A stretch of 30,114 nt of DNA from contig USAT01000011.1 in NCBI GenBank assembly GCA_900552725.1, positions 1 to 30,114 on the forward strand. The letters are read 5' to 3'. Positions 1 through 10,096 of this stretch are shown piece by piece (position 1 is the stretch's first letter; each line of letters starts with the position of its first letter). The stretch is from an uncultured Eubacteriales bacterium. Lineage in GTDB: Bacteria > Bacillota > Clostridia > Oscillospirales > Oscillospiraceae. Both the position numbers and the translations under genes were made by a program. The notes beneath the pieces were generated by a model. That model had not been told where the DNA came from and did not search any database. It saw only the letters and a list, made by a program, of their open reading frames with translations.

Positions 1-1319
1 GGACGCATAACGGCCAGCAGCTGCTCCGCCGTCAGGCGGTTCACCATGGCGGTACTCAGCTGGGAGATCATGTCGCTGGCGTGCTGGCACATGAGGGATG
101 CACCCAGGATCTCGTGGGTCTCGGCGTGGGCCACGATCTTCATGAAGCAGCGGCCCGGATCCTCGATGACGGTGCGGGCGTTGCCGAACATGGTGCACTT
201 GCCCACGGCGGCGGGAATGCCCCGTTCCTTGGCCTCGGCCTCGGTGATGCCCACCACGGCGATCTCCGGCGCGCTGTAAATGCAGCTTGGGATCACGTTC
301 AGGTCGATGTGATCCTGAACGCCGCACATGCGCTCCACGCAGGCGGTACCCTGGGCGGCGGCCACATGGGCCAGCTGCACCGCGGAGGAGGCGTCGCCGA
401 TGGCGTACACGCCGGGGATGCTGGTCTGGAAATTCTCGTCCACCTGCAAGCTCTTACCCCGGACCTCGGGGGTCAGGCCGTCAGCGAACACGCCGTCCCA
501 ATAGGCCCGGCGGCCAATGGCGCACAGCACCTTTTCGCCGGCGACGGTCTTTTCCGCGCCCTTCTGCACCACATGGACGGCCAGGCCGTTCTCCGTCTCC
601 TCCAGCGACTGCACCATGGCGTTGGTCAGGACTTCGACACCCTGCTTCTTCATGATCTGCTGGAGATTCTGGCCCAACTCGCGGTCCATGTTGGGCAGCA
701 GACGATCCATGCCCTCCACCAGCGTGACGGCGCAGCCCAGGTTGCGGTAGAAGGTGGCGAACTCCACGCCGATGACGCCGCCGCCGATGATGATCAGGGA
801 GTCATAGAGCCGGTCGCAGCCCTCCAGCAGCTCATCGGAGGTCATCACGCCAGGAAGATCAAGGCCGGGGATGGGCGGCCGGACATTGACGGAGCCTGTG
901 GCGATGAGGATACGCTCCGTGGTATAGCGGTTCACCGTGCCGTCGGCGGCGGTGACATCCACTTCGCCGGGCGCGGCGATGCGGCCCACGCCCTCAATCA
1001 GGTCGACCTTGGCGGACTTGAGAAGTCCGTGGATGCCGCTGCGCAGCTTTTCGGACACACCGCGCTTATAGGCGAAGATCTCGCCCATGTCGAAGCTGGC
1101 GCCCGCCGCGTGAACGCCCATGGCCGCGCCGTCCACCGCGTCACGGTAGACCTGGGAGGCGTGGAGCAGCGTCTTGGTGGGGATGCAGCCCCGGTTCAGG
1201 CAGGTACCGCCTACCTCACGGCACTCCACCACGGCGGTGTGCAGGCCCAGCGCCGCGGCACGCAGCGCGGCGGTATAGCCGCCGGGGCCTGCGCCGATGA
1301 CGATCAGTTGATAGTCCAT
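1..1319 (-). CDS. lpdA: Dihydrolipoyl dehydrogenase (glycine cleavage L-protein), 3' end cut off
   Basis: This FAD/NAD flavoenzyme reoxidises the dihydrolipoyl arm of GcvH after each cleavage of glycine. The N-terminus reads MDYQLIVIGAGPGGY, the FAD dinucleotide-binding GxGxxG motif. The redox disulfide motif GGTCLNRGC follows (Cys40 and Cys45), and a second nucleotide-binding GGGVIGVEF motif lies mid-protein. The start is the ATG at 1317-1319, preceded by GGAGGAATAAGT inside the end of gcvPB with a 2-nt gap, so the two are co-translated. The frame is open to the window edge after 439 residues, ending AEQLLAVMR. Family members continue into an HPT motif with the catalytic His, so only the last 20 or so residues are missing. 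It is the last visible gene of the gcv operon, which points to the glycine cleavage complex rather than a 2-oxoacid dehydrogenase. Confidence 0.95.
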   Translation of the reverse strand, partial: MDYQLIVIGAGPGGYTAALRAAALGLHTAVVECREVGGTCLNRGCIPTKTLLHASQVYRDAVDGAAMGVHAAGASFDMGEIFAYKRGVSEKLRSGIHGLLKSAKVDLIEGVGRIAAPGEVDVTAADGTVNRYTTERILIATGSVNVRPPIPGLDLPGVMTSDELLEGCDRLYDSLIIIGGGVIGVEFATFYRNLGCAVTLVEGMDRLLPNMDRELGQNLQQIMKKQGVEVLTNAMVQSLEETENGLAVHVVQKGAEKTVAGEKVLCAIGRRAYWDGVFADGLTPEVRGKSLQVDENFQTSIPGVYAIGDASSAVQLAHVAAAQGTACVERMCGVQDHIDLNVIPSCIYSAPEIAVVGITEAEAKERGIPAAVGKCTMFGNARTVIEDPGRCFMKIVAHAETHEILGASLMCQHASDMISQLSTAMVNRLTAEQLLAVMR

Positions 1320-1321
1320 AC

Positions 1322-2724
1322 TTATTCCTCCGGCTGCCAGCGCACCACGGGATGCCGGGCGGCCTTCACCTCGTCGGGACGGCCGATGGGCATATGGTGG
1401 GGCGCGGTATGCATGGTCTCCGCGTCGGTGTGGGCCTTCTGATACAGCGCCCGCAGCACATCGGCGGCGTGCTCCAGCGTTTCGGGGCCTTCCGTCTCGG
1501 TGGGCTCCAGCATCAGCGCCTCGTGGACGATCAGCGGGAAGTACATCGTAGGCGGATGGATACCCTCGTCGATGAGGGATTTGGACACATCCAGCGCCGT
1601 GACGCCGGTGGCCTTCTTCAGGTCGCTGAGATCCAGCACGAACTCGTGCATGCAGATGCGGTCATAGGCGGGGGTGTAGGTGCCCTTCAGCAGGTGCATG
1701 AGATAGTTGGCGTTCAGCACCGCGTTCTGGGCGGCCTCGGGAATACCCTCGCGGCCCAGCGTCAGCAGATAGGCCAGCGCCCGGACGACCACAAGGAAGT
1801 TGCCCCGGAAGCCCCGCACCTGGATGTGGCCCGGCTCCTCCGCCAGCGCGCTGTGGGGCAGGAAGGGGGACAGGAAGCTCTTGCAGCCCACCGCGCCTGC
1901 GCCGGGGCCGCCGCCGCCATGAGGCGTGGCGAAGGTCTTGTGCAGGTTCATGTGGATGCAGTCAAAGCCCATGTCGCCGGGGCGGACAACGCCCATGACG
2001 GCGTTCAGGTTGGCGCCGTCGTAGTAGCACAGGCCGCCTGCCTCGTGGACAAGGCGGGTGATCTCCAGAATGTTGTGGTCGAAAATGCCCACGGTGTTGG
2101 GGTTGGTCAGCATCAGACCGGCGGTATCCTCGCCCAGCACGGCCCGGAGCGCGTCCAGATCCACGCAGCCGTCGGGGCCGGAGGCGATGTTCACCACCTG
2201 ATAGCCGCACATGGCGGCGGTGGCGGGGTTGGTGCCGTGGGCACTGTCGGGCACGATGATCTTGGTGCGCTTGTGGTCGCGCCGGGATTCGTGATACTGC
2301 TTGATCAGCAGCACGCCGGTGAACTCGCCGTGGGCACCGGCGGCAGGCTGGAAGGTCATGTCGTCCATGCCGGTGATCTCGCACAGGTAGGACTTGGCGG
2401 TGTCCAGCACTTCCTGCACGCCCTGCTGGTCGGCGGCGGGGGCAAGCGGATGGACGGCGGTAAAGCCCTCCAGCGCGGCCACCTCCTCGTCGATGCGGGG
2501 GTTATACTTCATGGTGCAGGAGCCAAGGGGATAGAACCCGCAGTTGACGCCGTGAACCTGCTGGCAAAGCTCGGTATAGTGGCGGGAGATATCCGTCTCG
2601 CTCATTTCCGGCAGAGCGGGCTTGGTCTCACGCCGCAGGGAAGCGGGCAGCTTCACCTCAGGCACGTCGCAGGCGGGCAGAAGGCTGCAATGGCGGCCAG
2701 GAACGCTTTTTTCAAAGATCAGCT

Positions 2725-2728
<4 letters not shown>
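1322..2728 (-). CDS. gcvPB: Glycine dehydrogenase (decarboxylating) subunit 2, P-protein beta
   Basis: This is the PLP-bearing half of the split P-protein. With GcvPA it decarboxylates glycine and passes the aminomethyl group to lipoyl-GcvH. The protein has 468 residues, normal for the family. The PLP lysine is in NLHKTFATPHGGGGPG (Lys264), and the DSAHGTNPA motif near residue 161 is characteristic. The frame is open 25 codons further upstream, but the start is placed at the ATG at 2726-2728. This ATG overlaps the gcvPA stop as ATGA and is preceded by AAGGAGGTTCTGGCAAA; the extra N-terminal residues would be unlike the family. The two-subunit P-protein is typical of Firmicutes. Confidence 0.96.
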
Positions 2729-4041
<1,313 letters not shown>

Positions 4042-4042
4042 A

Positions 4043-4420
4043 TCAGCCCTCCTGTGCGCAGAAGGCCTCGTAAGCGGCGGCGTCCAGCAGCTCCTCGGTG
4101 CCGGTCACGTTCTCCACCTTGATGAGCCATGCGTCATAGGGCGCCTTGTTCAGCTGCTCCGGCTCATCCAGCAGATCCTCGTTGACGGCGCACACAGTGC
4201 CGGTCACGGGGGACACCAGGTCGGACACGGCCTTGACGGACTCCACATCGCCGAAGGCCTCACCGGCGGTAACCTCGTCACCCTCGCCGGGCAGGTTCAC
4301 GAACACCACGTCGCCCAGTGCGTCCTGCGCGAAGTCGGAAATGCCGATCACCACAACGCCGTCCTCTTCCTTCATCCACTCGTGATCCTTGGAATACTTC
4401 ATTTCAGCGGGAAACAACAT
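4043..4420 (-). CDS. gcvH: Glycine cleavage system H protein (lipoyl carrier)
   Basis: This 125-residue lipoyl-domain protein shuttles the aminomethyl group between the P, T and L proteins. The lipoylation motif is GDVESVKAVSD with Lys63, and the DHEWM motif lies near residue 12. Two starts are possible. The ATG at 4420 is preceded by GGAGGTAAAGTATC at good spacing and is preferred; a second ATG six codons on gives the more usual MKYSKDHEWM start. It lies 91 nt after the gcvT-glyA stop, across a stable hairpin, and is otherwise packed tightly with gcvPA. Confidence 0.96.
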   Translation of the reverse strand: MLFPAEMKYSKDHEWMKEEDGVVVIGISDFAQDALGDVVFVNLPGEGDEVTAGEAFGDVESVKAVSDLVSPVTGTVCAVNEDLLDEPEQLNKAPYDAWLIKVENVTGTEELLDAAAYEAFCAQEG

Positions 4421-4471
4421 GATACTTTACCTCCAAATTTTATTTGTTCCTGATAGGGTTTGGTTTTTGTG

Positions 4472-4497
4472 GGGCAGCGCCGCGTGCGGCGCTGCCC
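4472..4497 (-). other. Intercistronic hairpin between gcvT-glyA and gcvH
   Basis: An 11-bp perfect GC-rich stem with a 4-base loop lies in the 91-nt gap of the gcv operon. On the coding strand it is followed by CACAAAAACC, not a T-tract, so it is not a normal intrinsic terminator. A role in mRNA processing or 3'-end protection of the long upstream cistron is an inference. Confidence 0.6.
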
Positions 4498-4511
4498 ATG
4501 GATTTAATTTC

Positions 4512-7160
4512 TTAAAGGCCGGTCTTTTCCGCCAGCTTCTCCAGCGCGTCCTCGAACTGGGCGTCGTTGAAGCAGTAGCCCATCTCCAGATGCTGTGCGC
4601 GGAGCTTGGCCACATCGGGGCCGATCTCCTTGCCCCGCAGGATGCAGTCGGCCATCAGGGATGCCAGCTGGGCAAACTCCTTCTCGCCGAAGCCGAAGCG
4701 GGTCATTTCGCTGACGCCCATGCGCAGCGCGCCGGAGGCGGTGAAGCCCTCCTCGTCGGGGGTGGCCTGATAGTTGACGATGACATTGTTGCGCTCCAGG
4801 CGGTTGGCGATCTCCGCGCCCTCGCCGTAGCCCACGGAGACGATGACCTGATGGGTCTCGGTATAGTCGATGGCGGGGTCGCCCATCACGTCCAGGCCCT
4901 CGGCCTTCAGGCTGCGGGCGAAGGACTTGGCGTTCTGGATGACGGCCTTCTGATACGCATCCTTGAACTGGTTCATCTCATAGGCGGCCATCAGCATGCC
5001 CACCTGGGTGCCCAGATGGTGGTTGGACACGCTGCCGGGGAAGGTGCGGGTCTCGATGGTCTTCCACAGGCCGTACTTGAGATCCTCCTCCTTGTAGTTG
5101 ACGCCGATGACGCCCCGCTGCGGGCCAAAGAAGGTCTTGTGGGTGGAGCCGGTGACGATCTCCGCGCCCTCGGCAAAGGGGTTCTGGAAGTGGTCGCCGA
5201 TGAGGCCCAGCACATGGGCCATGTCGTACATGATGGTGGTGGGGATCTTCTGCTCATCCACGAACTGGCGGATGGCGGCCACGGGCTCCTTGTGCAGCAC
5301 CATGCTCTTGCCGAAGATGATCAGCTCCGGACGGTAGCGCTCGATAAGCTTTTTGGTCTCCTCCACGTCCATCTTATAGGGGTTGTCGGCGCAGACGGGG
5401 AAGTTCACCACGGCGGGCTTTTCCGTCACGGGGTCGATGGCGATGTAGTCGTGCAGCGCGCCCATGGGTTGGGCGGACAGGTGGCCGCCCTTGATGATGT
5501 GGTTGTTCATCACATAGCCCAGGCGCTTGGCCTCCACCTTCCGGTCGAAGCGGTTCTTCCAGTCCATCAGAGAGGAGAACACCGCCATATTGGACATCTG
5601 GCCGCTGAGGGTGCGGGTCTCCACCTCGGTGCAGCCGAAGTAGGCTCGCATCTCCTCCACCAGAAGCTGCTCCACCTTGTCGATGAACTGAGTGCCCTGA
5701 TAGTAGAAGATGTCCTTATCATAGAAGGCCAGCACCTTCTTATGCTCGGCATAGCGGCAGCAGGGGTCGCTGCCGGACAGGATGCGGACGGCGCGGCTGG
5801 GGGTATTCTCGGAGGGGATCAGGTTGATGCACTGCTCCTGCCGCCACTGGTGATTCTCCAGCGCCTTCGTCAGCAGCTCCAGTGCCTTGGGGGCGCGGTC
5901 GCCGCTGCCCACCTTGTGTTCCTCCTCCTGCATGCCGTAGATGAGAGGGCGGGCATAGGGAGGTGCGGCCACGCTCATGTGGCGGGCGGGGATCACGGCC
6001 TTCAGCCGCTTGCCGCGGACATCCACCTCCACGGCGTCGTCCTCCAGGATGTCGCTGTCGATATAGCACAGGCCGATGGCACGCTTGCCGCTGGCCTCCA
6101 GAATGACGGTCTCCAGACCCTCGCCCTCGCTCTTGAAGTAGGGCACCATGGTGCCGCTGGTGACCCAGCCCACCAGCTTGCCGTCCTTGTAGATCTCCAT
6201 ACCGGCACGCATGACGCCACGGTCCAGCAGGGCAATGGGCGCGATCTTCCGGGGCAGGACGGTCAGGTCGCTGAAATCACGATCCATATGCTTGACGAAG
6301 GACTCGTGCTGCTTTTCCAGCGCGGCGCGGCCGATGAAGTCGCCCTTTTCGGCGGCGAAGCTGACGGCGAACTTGGACAGAGGAACGGCGAAAATGGGGA
6401 TCACGCTGCCGTCGGGCGCGGTGCCCATCTCATGTCCGTACAGAGGCAGGGCGGCCTCCAGACGCAGGGTGTCGCGGGCGCCCAGACCGGCGGGACGTGC
6501 GCCCAGCTCGACGAGACGGTTCCACAGCCACGCCGCGTCCTCGCTGCGGACGTAGACCTCATAGCCCAGAGGCTCGCCGGTATAGCCGGTCTTGGCCACC
6601 CGGGCGGTGTGTCCCTCCAGCGTGACGGTGCCCAGGGCGTTTTTCATGGGCTCGGTCAGCTGCGCGCCGCCGGCCATCGCCGTCAGCATCTCCTTGCACT
6701 TGGGGCCCTGTACCGCGATGGCGGCCCACTTATCGGTGATGTTCTCGATCTGGCAGTCGAAGCCCTTCAGCGCTTCGTACAGGTGGGCCAGATCCTTGTC
6801 GGTGTTGGCGGCGTTCACCACCAGCAGATAGCTGTCCTCCTCGAAGAGGTACAGATAGGCATCGTCCACCGCGCCGCCGTCGTTGTCGGGAATGATGCAG
6901 TACTGGGCCATGTTCAGATCCAGTGCGCTGACGTTGCTGGACAGCACATGCTGCAAAAACGCCTTGCGCTCCGGCCCGGTGATGCGCAGGCGGCCCATGT
7001 GGGACACGTCGAACAGGCTGCACACCTGACGGGTATACAGATGCTCGGCAATGATACCGCTGGGATACTGGATGGGCATTTCCCATCCGCCGAAGTCCAC
7101 CAGCTCCGCGCCGGCGGCTACATGGGTGTCATACAGTTGGGTACGCTTCAGTTCGCTCAT
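4512..7160 (-). CDS. gcvT-glyA: Fused aminomethyltransferase (T-protein) and serine hydroxymethyltransferase-like protein
   Basis: One uninterrupted 882-residue frame contains two enzymes. Residues 1-395 are a complete GcvT: it opens TQLYDTHVAAGAELVDFGGW, carries PDNDGGAVDDAYLY around the catalytic Asp99/100, and ends in the usual barrel. GcvT releases ammonia and forms 5,10-methylene-THF from aminomethyl-GcvH. Residues 425-882 are a PLP enzyme of the SHMT type: NLIPSENTPS near 447, MYDMAHVLGL (Asp646, His649) and the PLP lysine in GSTHKTFFGP (Lys675). The SHMT half diverges from the standard GlyA. The linker is only about 30 residues. The start ATG has AAGGAGGAAAAACAA before it. The fusion could pass methylene-THF from one active site to the other, giving net glycine-to-serine conversion; that is inference. 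Family assignment of both halves is firm; exact substrates of the second half are less so. Confidence 0.92.
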   Translation of the reverse strand: MSELKRTQLYDTHVAAGAELVDFGGWEMPIQYPSGIIAEHLYTRQVCSLFDVSHMGRLRITGPERKAFLQHVLSSNVSALDLNMAQYCIIPDNDGGAVDDAYLYLFEEDSYLLVVNAANTDKDLAHLYEALKGFDCQIENITDKWAAIAVQGPKCKEMLTAMAGGAQLTEPMKNALGTVTLEGHTARVAKTGYTGEPLGYEVYVRSEDAAWLWNRLVELGARPAGLGARDTLRLEAALPLYGHEMGTAPDGSVIPIFAVPLSKFAVSFAAEKGDFIGRAALEKQHESFVKHMDRDFSDLTVLPRKIAPIALLDRGVMRAGMEIYKDGKLVGWVTSGTMVPYFKSEGEGLETVILEASGKRAIGLCYIDSDILEDDAVEVDVRGKRLKAVIPARHMSVAAPPYARPLIYGMQEEEHKVGSGDRAPKALELLTKALENHQWRQEQCINLIPSENTPSRAVRILSGSDPCCRYAEHKKVLAFYDKDIFYYQGTQFIDKVEQLLVEEMRAYFGCTEVETRTLSGQMSNMAVFSSLMDWKNRFDRKVEAKRLGYVMNNHIIKGGHLSAQPMGALHDYIAIDPVTEKPAVVNFPVCADNPYKMDVEETKKLIERYRPELIIFGKSMVLHKEPVAAIRQFVDEQKIPTTIMYDMAHVLGLIGDHFQNPFAEGAEIVTGSTHKTFFGPQRGVIGVNYKEEDLKYGLWKTIETRTFPGSVSNHHLGTQVGMLMAAYEMNQFKDAYQKAVIQNAKSFARSLKAEGLDVMGDPAIDYTETHQVIVSVGYGEGAEIANRLERNNVIVNYQATPDEEGFTASGALRMGVSEMTRFGFGEKEFAQLASLMADCILRGKEIGPDVAKLRAQHLEMGYCFNDAQFEDALEKLAEKTGL

Positions 7161-7197
7161 TTGTTTTTCCTCCTTAAATGTTCCGTTTTAAGCAGCA

Positions 7198-7236
7198 TAA
7201 AAGGGCACAAAGCTGCCGTTTGTCAGCTTCGTGCCC
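7198..7236 (-). terminator. Riboswitch expression-platform terminator upstream of gcvT-glyA
   Basis: On the minus strand a 13-bp stem (GGGCACGAAGCTG with CAGCTTTGTGCCC, one G-U pair) is followed by TTTTA. Its 5' arm begins inside the last stem of the second glycine aptamer, so glycine binding can compete with terminator formation. This is the expected ON-switch arrangement. Confidence 0.88.
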
Positions 7237-7420
7237 CCGTTGAGTTACCTGAGAGATTCCCCTTCCCGCAAGCGGAAAGAGTTGCACCTTCGGTGGTCGG
7301 GTGTCGCCGCCCGGCCTTTTCGGAGTATCGTCCGGAACCGGTCCTTTTGCCTGAGAGCTTCTGCGTTCCCCTTCGGCGCCGCCTGCGGCGGTCTCTCCCG
7401 ATCCCATCGTCCGATGTATC
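7237..7420 (-). promoter_or_regulatory. Tandem glycine riboswitch
   Basis: Two glycine aptamers lie in series on the minus strand. The first has GGGAGAGACC, GCCGAAGGGG and CTCTCAGGCAAAAGGACC. The second has CACCGAAGGTGCAA and CTCTCAGGTAACTCAACGG. These are the conserved blocks of the gcvT riboswitch family. Glycine binding is expected to disrupt the terminator at 7198-7236 and switch on the whole gcv operon including the SHMT half, as known for B. subtilis gcvT. Confidence 0.96.
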
Positions 7421-7442
7421 CCTTTTCAGTTGTTGTGCTTTC

Positions 7443-7471
7443 AATTTAGCACAGGGTATGTTTTGTGTCAA
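7443..7471 (-). promoter_or_regulatory. Vegetative promoter of the gcv operon
   Basis: On the minus strand TTGACA and TAAATT are separated by exactly 17 bases, with a TGC extension just before the -10. Transcription would begin near 7436, 16 or so bases before the riboswitch. Confidence 0.85.
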
Positions 7472-7553
7472 TCGCTCTTTTGCGCCGCAGGAAAAATTTT
7501 GGTTTTTCCGCCAAAAGATTCTTACGTCGCTTAGATGATTTGCCCAATGGGCC

Positions 7554-8516
7554 TCACTCCGCCAGCAGGGCTTCCGCCTCCGCCAGCGACGGCATGGCCG
7601 GGATAGCGCCCCGCCGGGTGACGCATACCGCCGCCGTGGCGTTGCCCCACCGGGCGCAGTCCGCTGCATCGTCAACGGTCAGCGCCTCCGGCGCTTTGCC
7701 CAATGCCAGCATCCGGTGCAGGAAGCCGCCCCAGAAGGCGTCCCCCGCGCCGGTGGTGTCCACCGCGCTCACGGCAAAGCCCGGCACGGCCCGCATACCC
7801 TCCGCCGTGGCGACAAAAGCGCCATCCGCGCCCAGCGTCACCGCGGCGCACTTCACGCCCTGGGCCAGCAGCACCGCTGCCGCCGCGGCAGGGTCGGCCT
7901 CGTCGGTCAGCAGGGCCGTCTCCTCGTCCGAAAGCTTCATCACGTCGGCATAGGGCACCATGCTGCGCATGTGCCGCGCGGCGGTCTCTGCGTCCGGCCA
8001 CAGGGCGGCGCGGTAGTTGGGGTCATAGGAGATCACCGCTCCGGCGGCCTTCGCCCGATCCACCGCCGCAAACGTGGCGCCGCAGGCCGGTTCATCCGTC
8101 AGGGACAGGGAGCCCACATGCAGCACCCGGCAGTCGTCCAGCACGGCGGCGTTCAGCTCCTCCGGCCGCAGGCAGGTGTCCGCGCCGGGCTTCCGGGCGA
8201 AGGAAAAGCTCCGCTCGCCCCTGTCGTTCAGCGCCACAAAGGCCAACGTGGTAAACACGTCCGCCGCCATCACCAGTCCCGACACGTCGATGCCCGCATC
8301 CAGCAGCGTCTGCCGCAGAAAGAGGCCGTGCATGTCGTCGCCCACCTTCCCCAGAAAGGCGGTCCTGCGGCCATAGCGGGCGGCCGCCGTCAGCATATTG
8401 GCGGGTGCGCCGCCGGGATTGCGCTCGAAAAGCCGCATGCCGCTATCGGACACGCCGCTGTCGGTGAAGTCGATCAGCAGCTCGCCCAAGGCCGCGATAT
8501 CGTACCGGGTGCTCAT
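7554..8516 (-). CDS. PfkB-family sugar kinase, probably fructokinase
   Basis: This 320-residue ribokinase-fold kinase has the N-terminal family motif GGAPANMLTAAARYG (residues 35-49) and the C-terminal ATP/active-site motif DTTGAGDAFWGGF (253-265, catalytic Asp259). The start is the ATG at 8514-8516, overlapping the upstream stop as ATGA; a longer frame adds nine residues with no ribosome binding site. The partner gene encodes a D-lyxose isomerase-like enzyme, and that family also interconverts mannose and fructose. The likely substrate is therefore fructose, or possibly xylulose; other PfkB sugars cannot be excluded. No strong terminator follows, so transcripts may run toward the gcv promoter. 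Confidence 0.88.
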   Translation of the reverse strand: MSTRYDIAALGELLIDFTDSGVSDSGMRLFERNPGGAPANMLTAAARYGRRTAFLGKVGDDMHGLFLRQTLLDAGIDVSGLVMAADVFTTLAFVALNDRGERSFSFARKPGADTCLRPEELNAAVLDDCRVLHVGSLSLTDEPACGATFAAVDRAKAAGAVISYDPNYRAALWPDAETAARHMRSMVPYADVMKLSDEETALLTDEADPAAAAAVLLAQGVKCAAVTLGADGAFVATAEGMRAVPGFAVSAVDTTGAGDAFWGGFLHRMLALGKAPEALTVDDAADCARWGNATAAVCVTRRGAIPAMPSLAEAEALLAE

Positions 8517-9202
8517 TCCGCCGCCTCCGGATACTCGTTGCACAGCAGGCGGCAGGGCGGCTCGTCCTCCTCGATGGCCGGGAAGCGGCCCACGGGAGGA
8601 TTGAACCGGTTATCGGTGTTGTCATCGTTGCACTGGCTGACCTCGCCGATCAGCACATTGCCGCTGCCCGGCTCCACCTCGAAATCGTGATAGAGATAGG
8701 GCTGGATGGAGATGCTCATGCCCGGCTCCAGCCGCAGCTGCGTCCCGGCGGGCACGGTACGGGTGACGCCGTCCATGTGGACGGTCACGTCGCTTTCCCG
8801 GTCGATCTCCTCGTCGGGCAGGGAGTGATACACCCGGATCAGCAGCGTGCCGCCGCCCCGGTTGATGATGTCCTCCATCTTGTGCCAGTGGAAGTGATTG
8901 GGGGAATACTGCCCCTCCTTGAGGAACAGCAGCTTTTCCGCGTAGGTCTTGGGATACCGGTCCGCCATGGCCAGATTGCCGTTGCGCAGGGTGATGAGGG
9001 AGAAGCCCACCTTCTCAAAATCTCCCAGGCCGTAGTCGGTGATGTCCCAGCCCAGCATATTGTGGCGGATCTCGTCATACTCGTGGCCCTTACTGGCCCA
9101 CTCCTCCGGCGTAAAATGACAGAAGGGCGGCAGAGAGAACCGGTACTCCTTCACCATGGCTTCCATCTCCCGCAGGGCGCGATTGATCTCCGAACGTTTC
9201 AT
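8513..9202 (-). CDS. D-lyxose isomerase-like cupin (D-lyxose/D-mannose ketol-isomerase)
   Basis: This 229-residue protein is of the YdaE / D-lyxose isomerase family, single-domain metal-dependent cupins that convert D-lyxose to D-xylulose and usually D-mannose to D-fructose. The metal site is visible as NHFHWHKMED (His103, His105, Glu110, with His107 between) plus His172 in YLYHDFEV. The length is typical. The start ATG has GGAGGAGACACAG before it. It overlaps the kinase gene by four bases, so isomerisation and phosphorylation are translationally coupled. The gap to mgtC upstream is only 42 nt, so the pair may be read from the mgtC promoter. Confidence 0.88.
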   Translation of the reverse strand: MKRSEINRALREMEAMVKEYRFSLPPFCHFTPEEWASKGHEYDEIRHNMLGWDITDYGLGDFEKVGFSLITLRNGNLAMADRYPKTYAEKLLFLKEGQYSPNHFHWHKMEDIINRGGGTLLIRVYHSLPDEEIDRESDVTVHMDGVTRTVPAGTQLRLEPGMSISIQPYLYHDFEVEPGSGNVLIGEVSQCNDDNTDNRFNPPVGRFPAIEEDEPPCRLLCNEYPEAAE

Positions 9203-9244
9203 CTGTGTCTCCTCCCCGTATTATATAGTATCTTCTTGTGAAAC

Positions 9245-9955
9245 TTATACCGATACCTTCCGGACGCCGCTGTTGTCCTTCATGAAGGCCAGCGCCTCGT
9301 CATGGGTGATGGGCGGCTCCAGCTTGGCGGTGATCTCCATGCGGAGATATCCCTCGTCCCGGCTGAGGCTGCTCTCCACCACCTGACCGTTGTGGGATTG
9401 CAGCAGGGCGTCGAACTGCGCCTGCAGCTCCGGCGTGTCCTCCATCTCCACCAGGATCTCCTGGGTGGTCAGGGCGTCGGCCCCCACGGGAAAGCGGTGC
9501 AGGATGATCTGGATGGCCACCAGAATGGCCGCCTCGATGAGGCCCAGCCAGTACATGCCCGCGCCCACCGCCATACCGATGGCGGCGGTGCCCCACATGC
9601 CCGCCGCCGTAGTCAGGCCGCGGATGGAGTTGCCGTTTTTGAAGATGACGCCTGCGCCGAGGAAGGAAATGCCGCTGACCACCTGCGCGGCGATGCGGGC
9701 CGGGTCCGCGCCCCGCAGTCCGTCGGCGCCGATGGCCGTATCCACAAAGGCATATTTGGACAGTATCATGAACAGGGCGGAGGTGCAGGCGATGATGCAG
9801 TGGGTGCGGACGCCCGCCTCCTTCTGCCGCTTGCTGCGCTCCAGGCCCACCAGGGCGCCCAGGCCCGCCGACAGCAGCAGACGGATCAGAAACTCCAGAT
9901 TATCGTACAGTGTCAGGGTGCTTTCCGGCAGATAGCTGCTCAGTCCTGTCAGCAT
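9245..9955 (-). CDS. MgtC/SapB family membrane protein
   Basis: This 236-residue protein has a hydrophobic N-terminal half carrying the family motifs GLGALVGLERSKRQKEAGVRTH, SGISFLGAGVIFKNGNSIRGLTTAAGMW and GAGMYWLG. An ACT-like soluble C-terminal domain follows (about 160-236). MgtC proteins are linked to magnesium limitation and control of ATP synthase or phosphate balance; the role here is unknown. The ATG at 9955 is preferred over the one at 9961 because AGGAGG at 9963-9968 stands seven bases before it. A further 58 upstream codons are open but cross a good promoter, so they are not used. Confidence 0.9.
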   Translation of the reverse strand: MLTGLSSYLPESTLTLYDNLEFLIRLLLSAGLGALVGLERSKRQKEAGVRTHCIIACTSALFMILSKYAFVDTAIGADGLRGADPARIAAQVVSGISFLGAGVIFKNGNSIRGLTTAAGMWGTAAIGMAVGAGMYWLGLIEAAILVAIQIILHRFPVGADALTTQEILVEMEDTPELQAQFDALLQSHNGQVVESSLSRDEGYLRMEITAKLEPPITHDEALAFMKDNSGVRKVSV

Positions 9956-9993
9956 AGCCATTCCTCCTAACTTTTTATATGAGTTAATATGAT

Positions 9994-10021
9994 ATTTTAC
10001 CACGCTTATGCGGGATTGCAA
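9994..10021 (-). promoter_or_regulatory. Promoter of mgtC
   Basis: On the minus strand TTGCAA and TAAAAT stand 16 bases apart, with an extended TGG before the -10. It lies about 40 bases upstream of the chosen ATG. Confidence 0.6.
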
Positions 10022-10096
10022 CACCAATTTTCCCATTGCGCCATGGTCATTCTGCCACATTTGACGCCTTGTTTTTGTCAGATATGTAAAAAATAC

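Noticed and set aside
4389..7538. Very long plus-strand open frame (over 1000 codons) opposite gcvT-glyA
   Set aside because: It is the antisense shadow of a GC-rich gene: no family motif, low-complexity Gly/Ala/His/Leu composition, and it crosses the riboswitch.
9220..9225. TATAAT on the minus strand just before the D-lyxose isomerase-like gene
   Set aside because: No acceptable -35 lies 16-18 bases upstream, and the start would fall inside the ribosome binding site.
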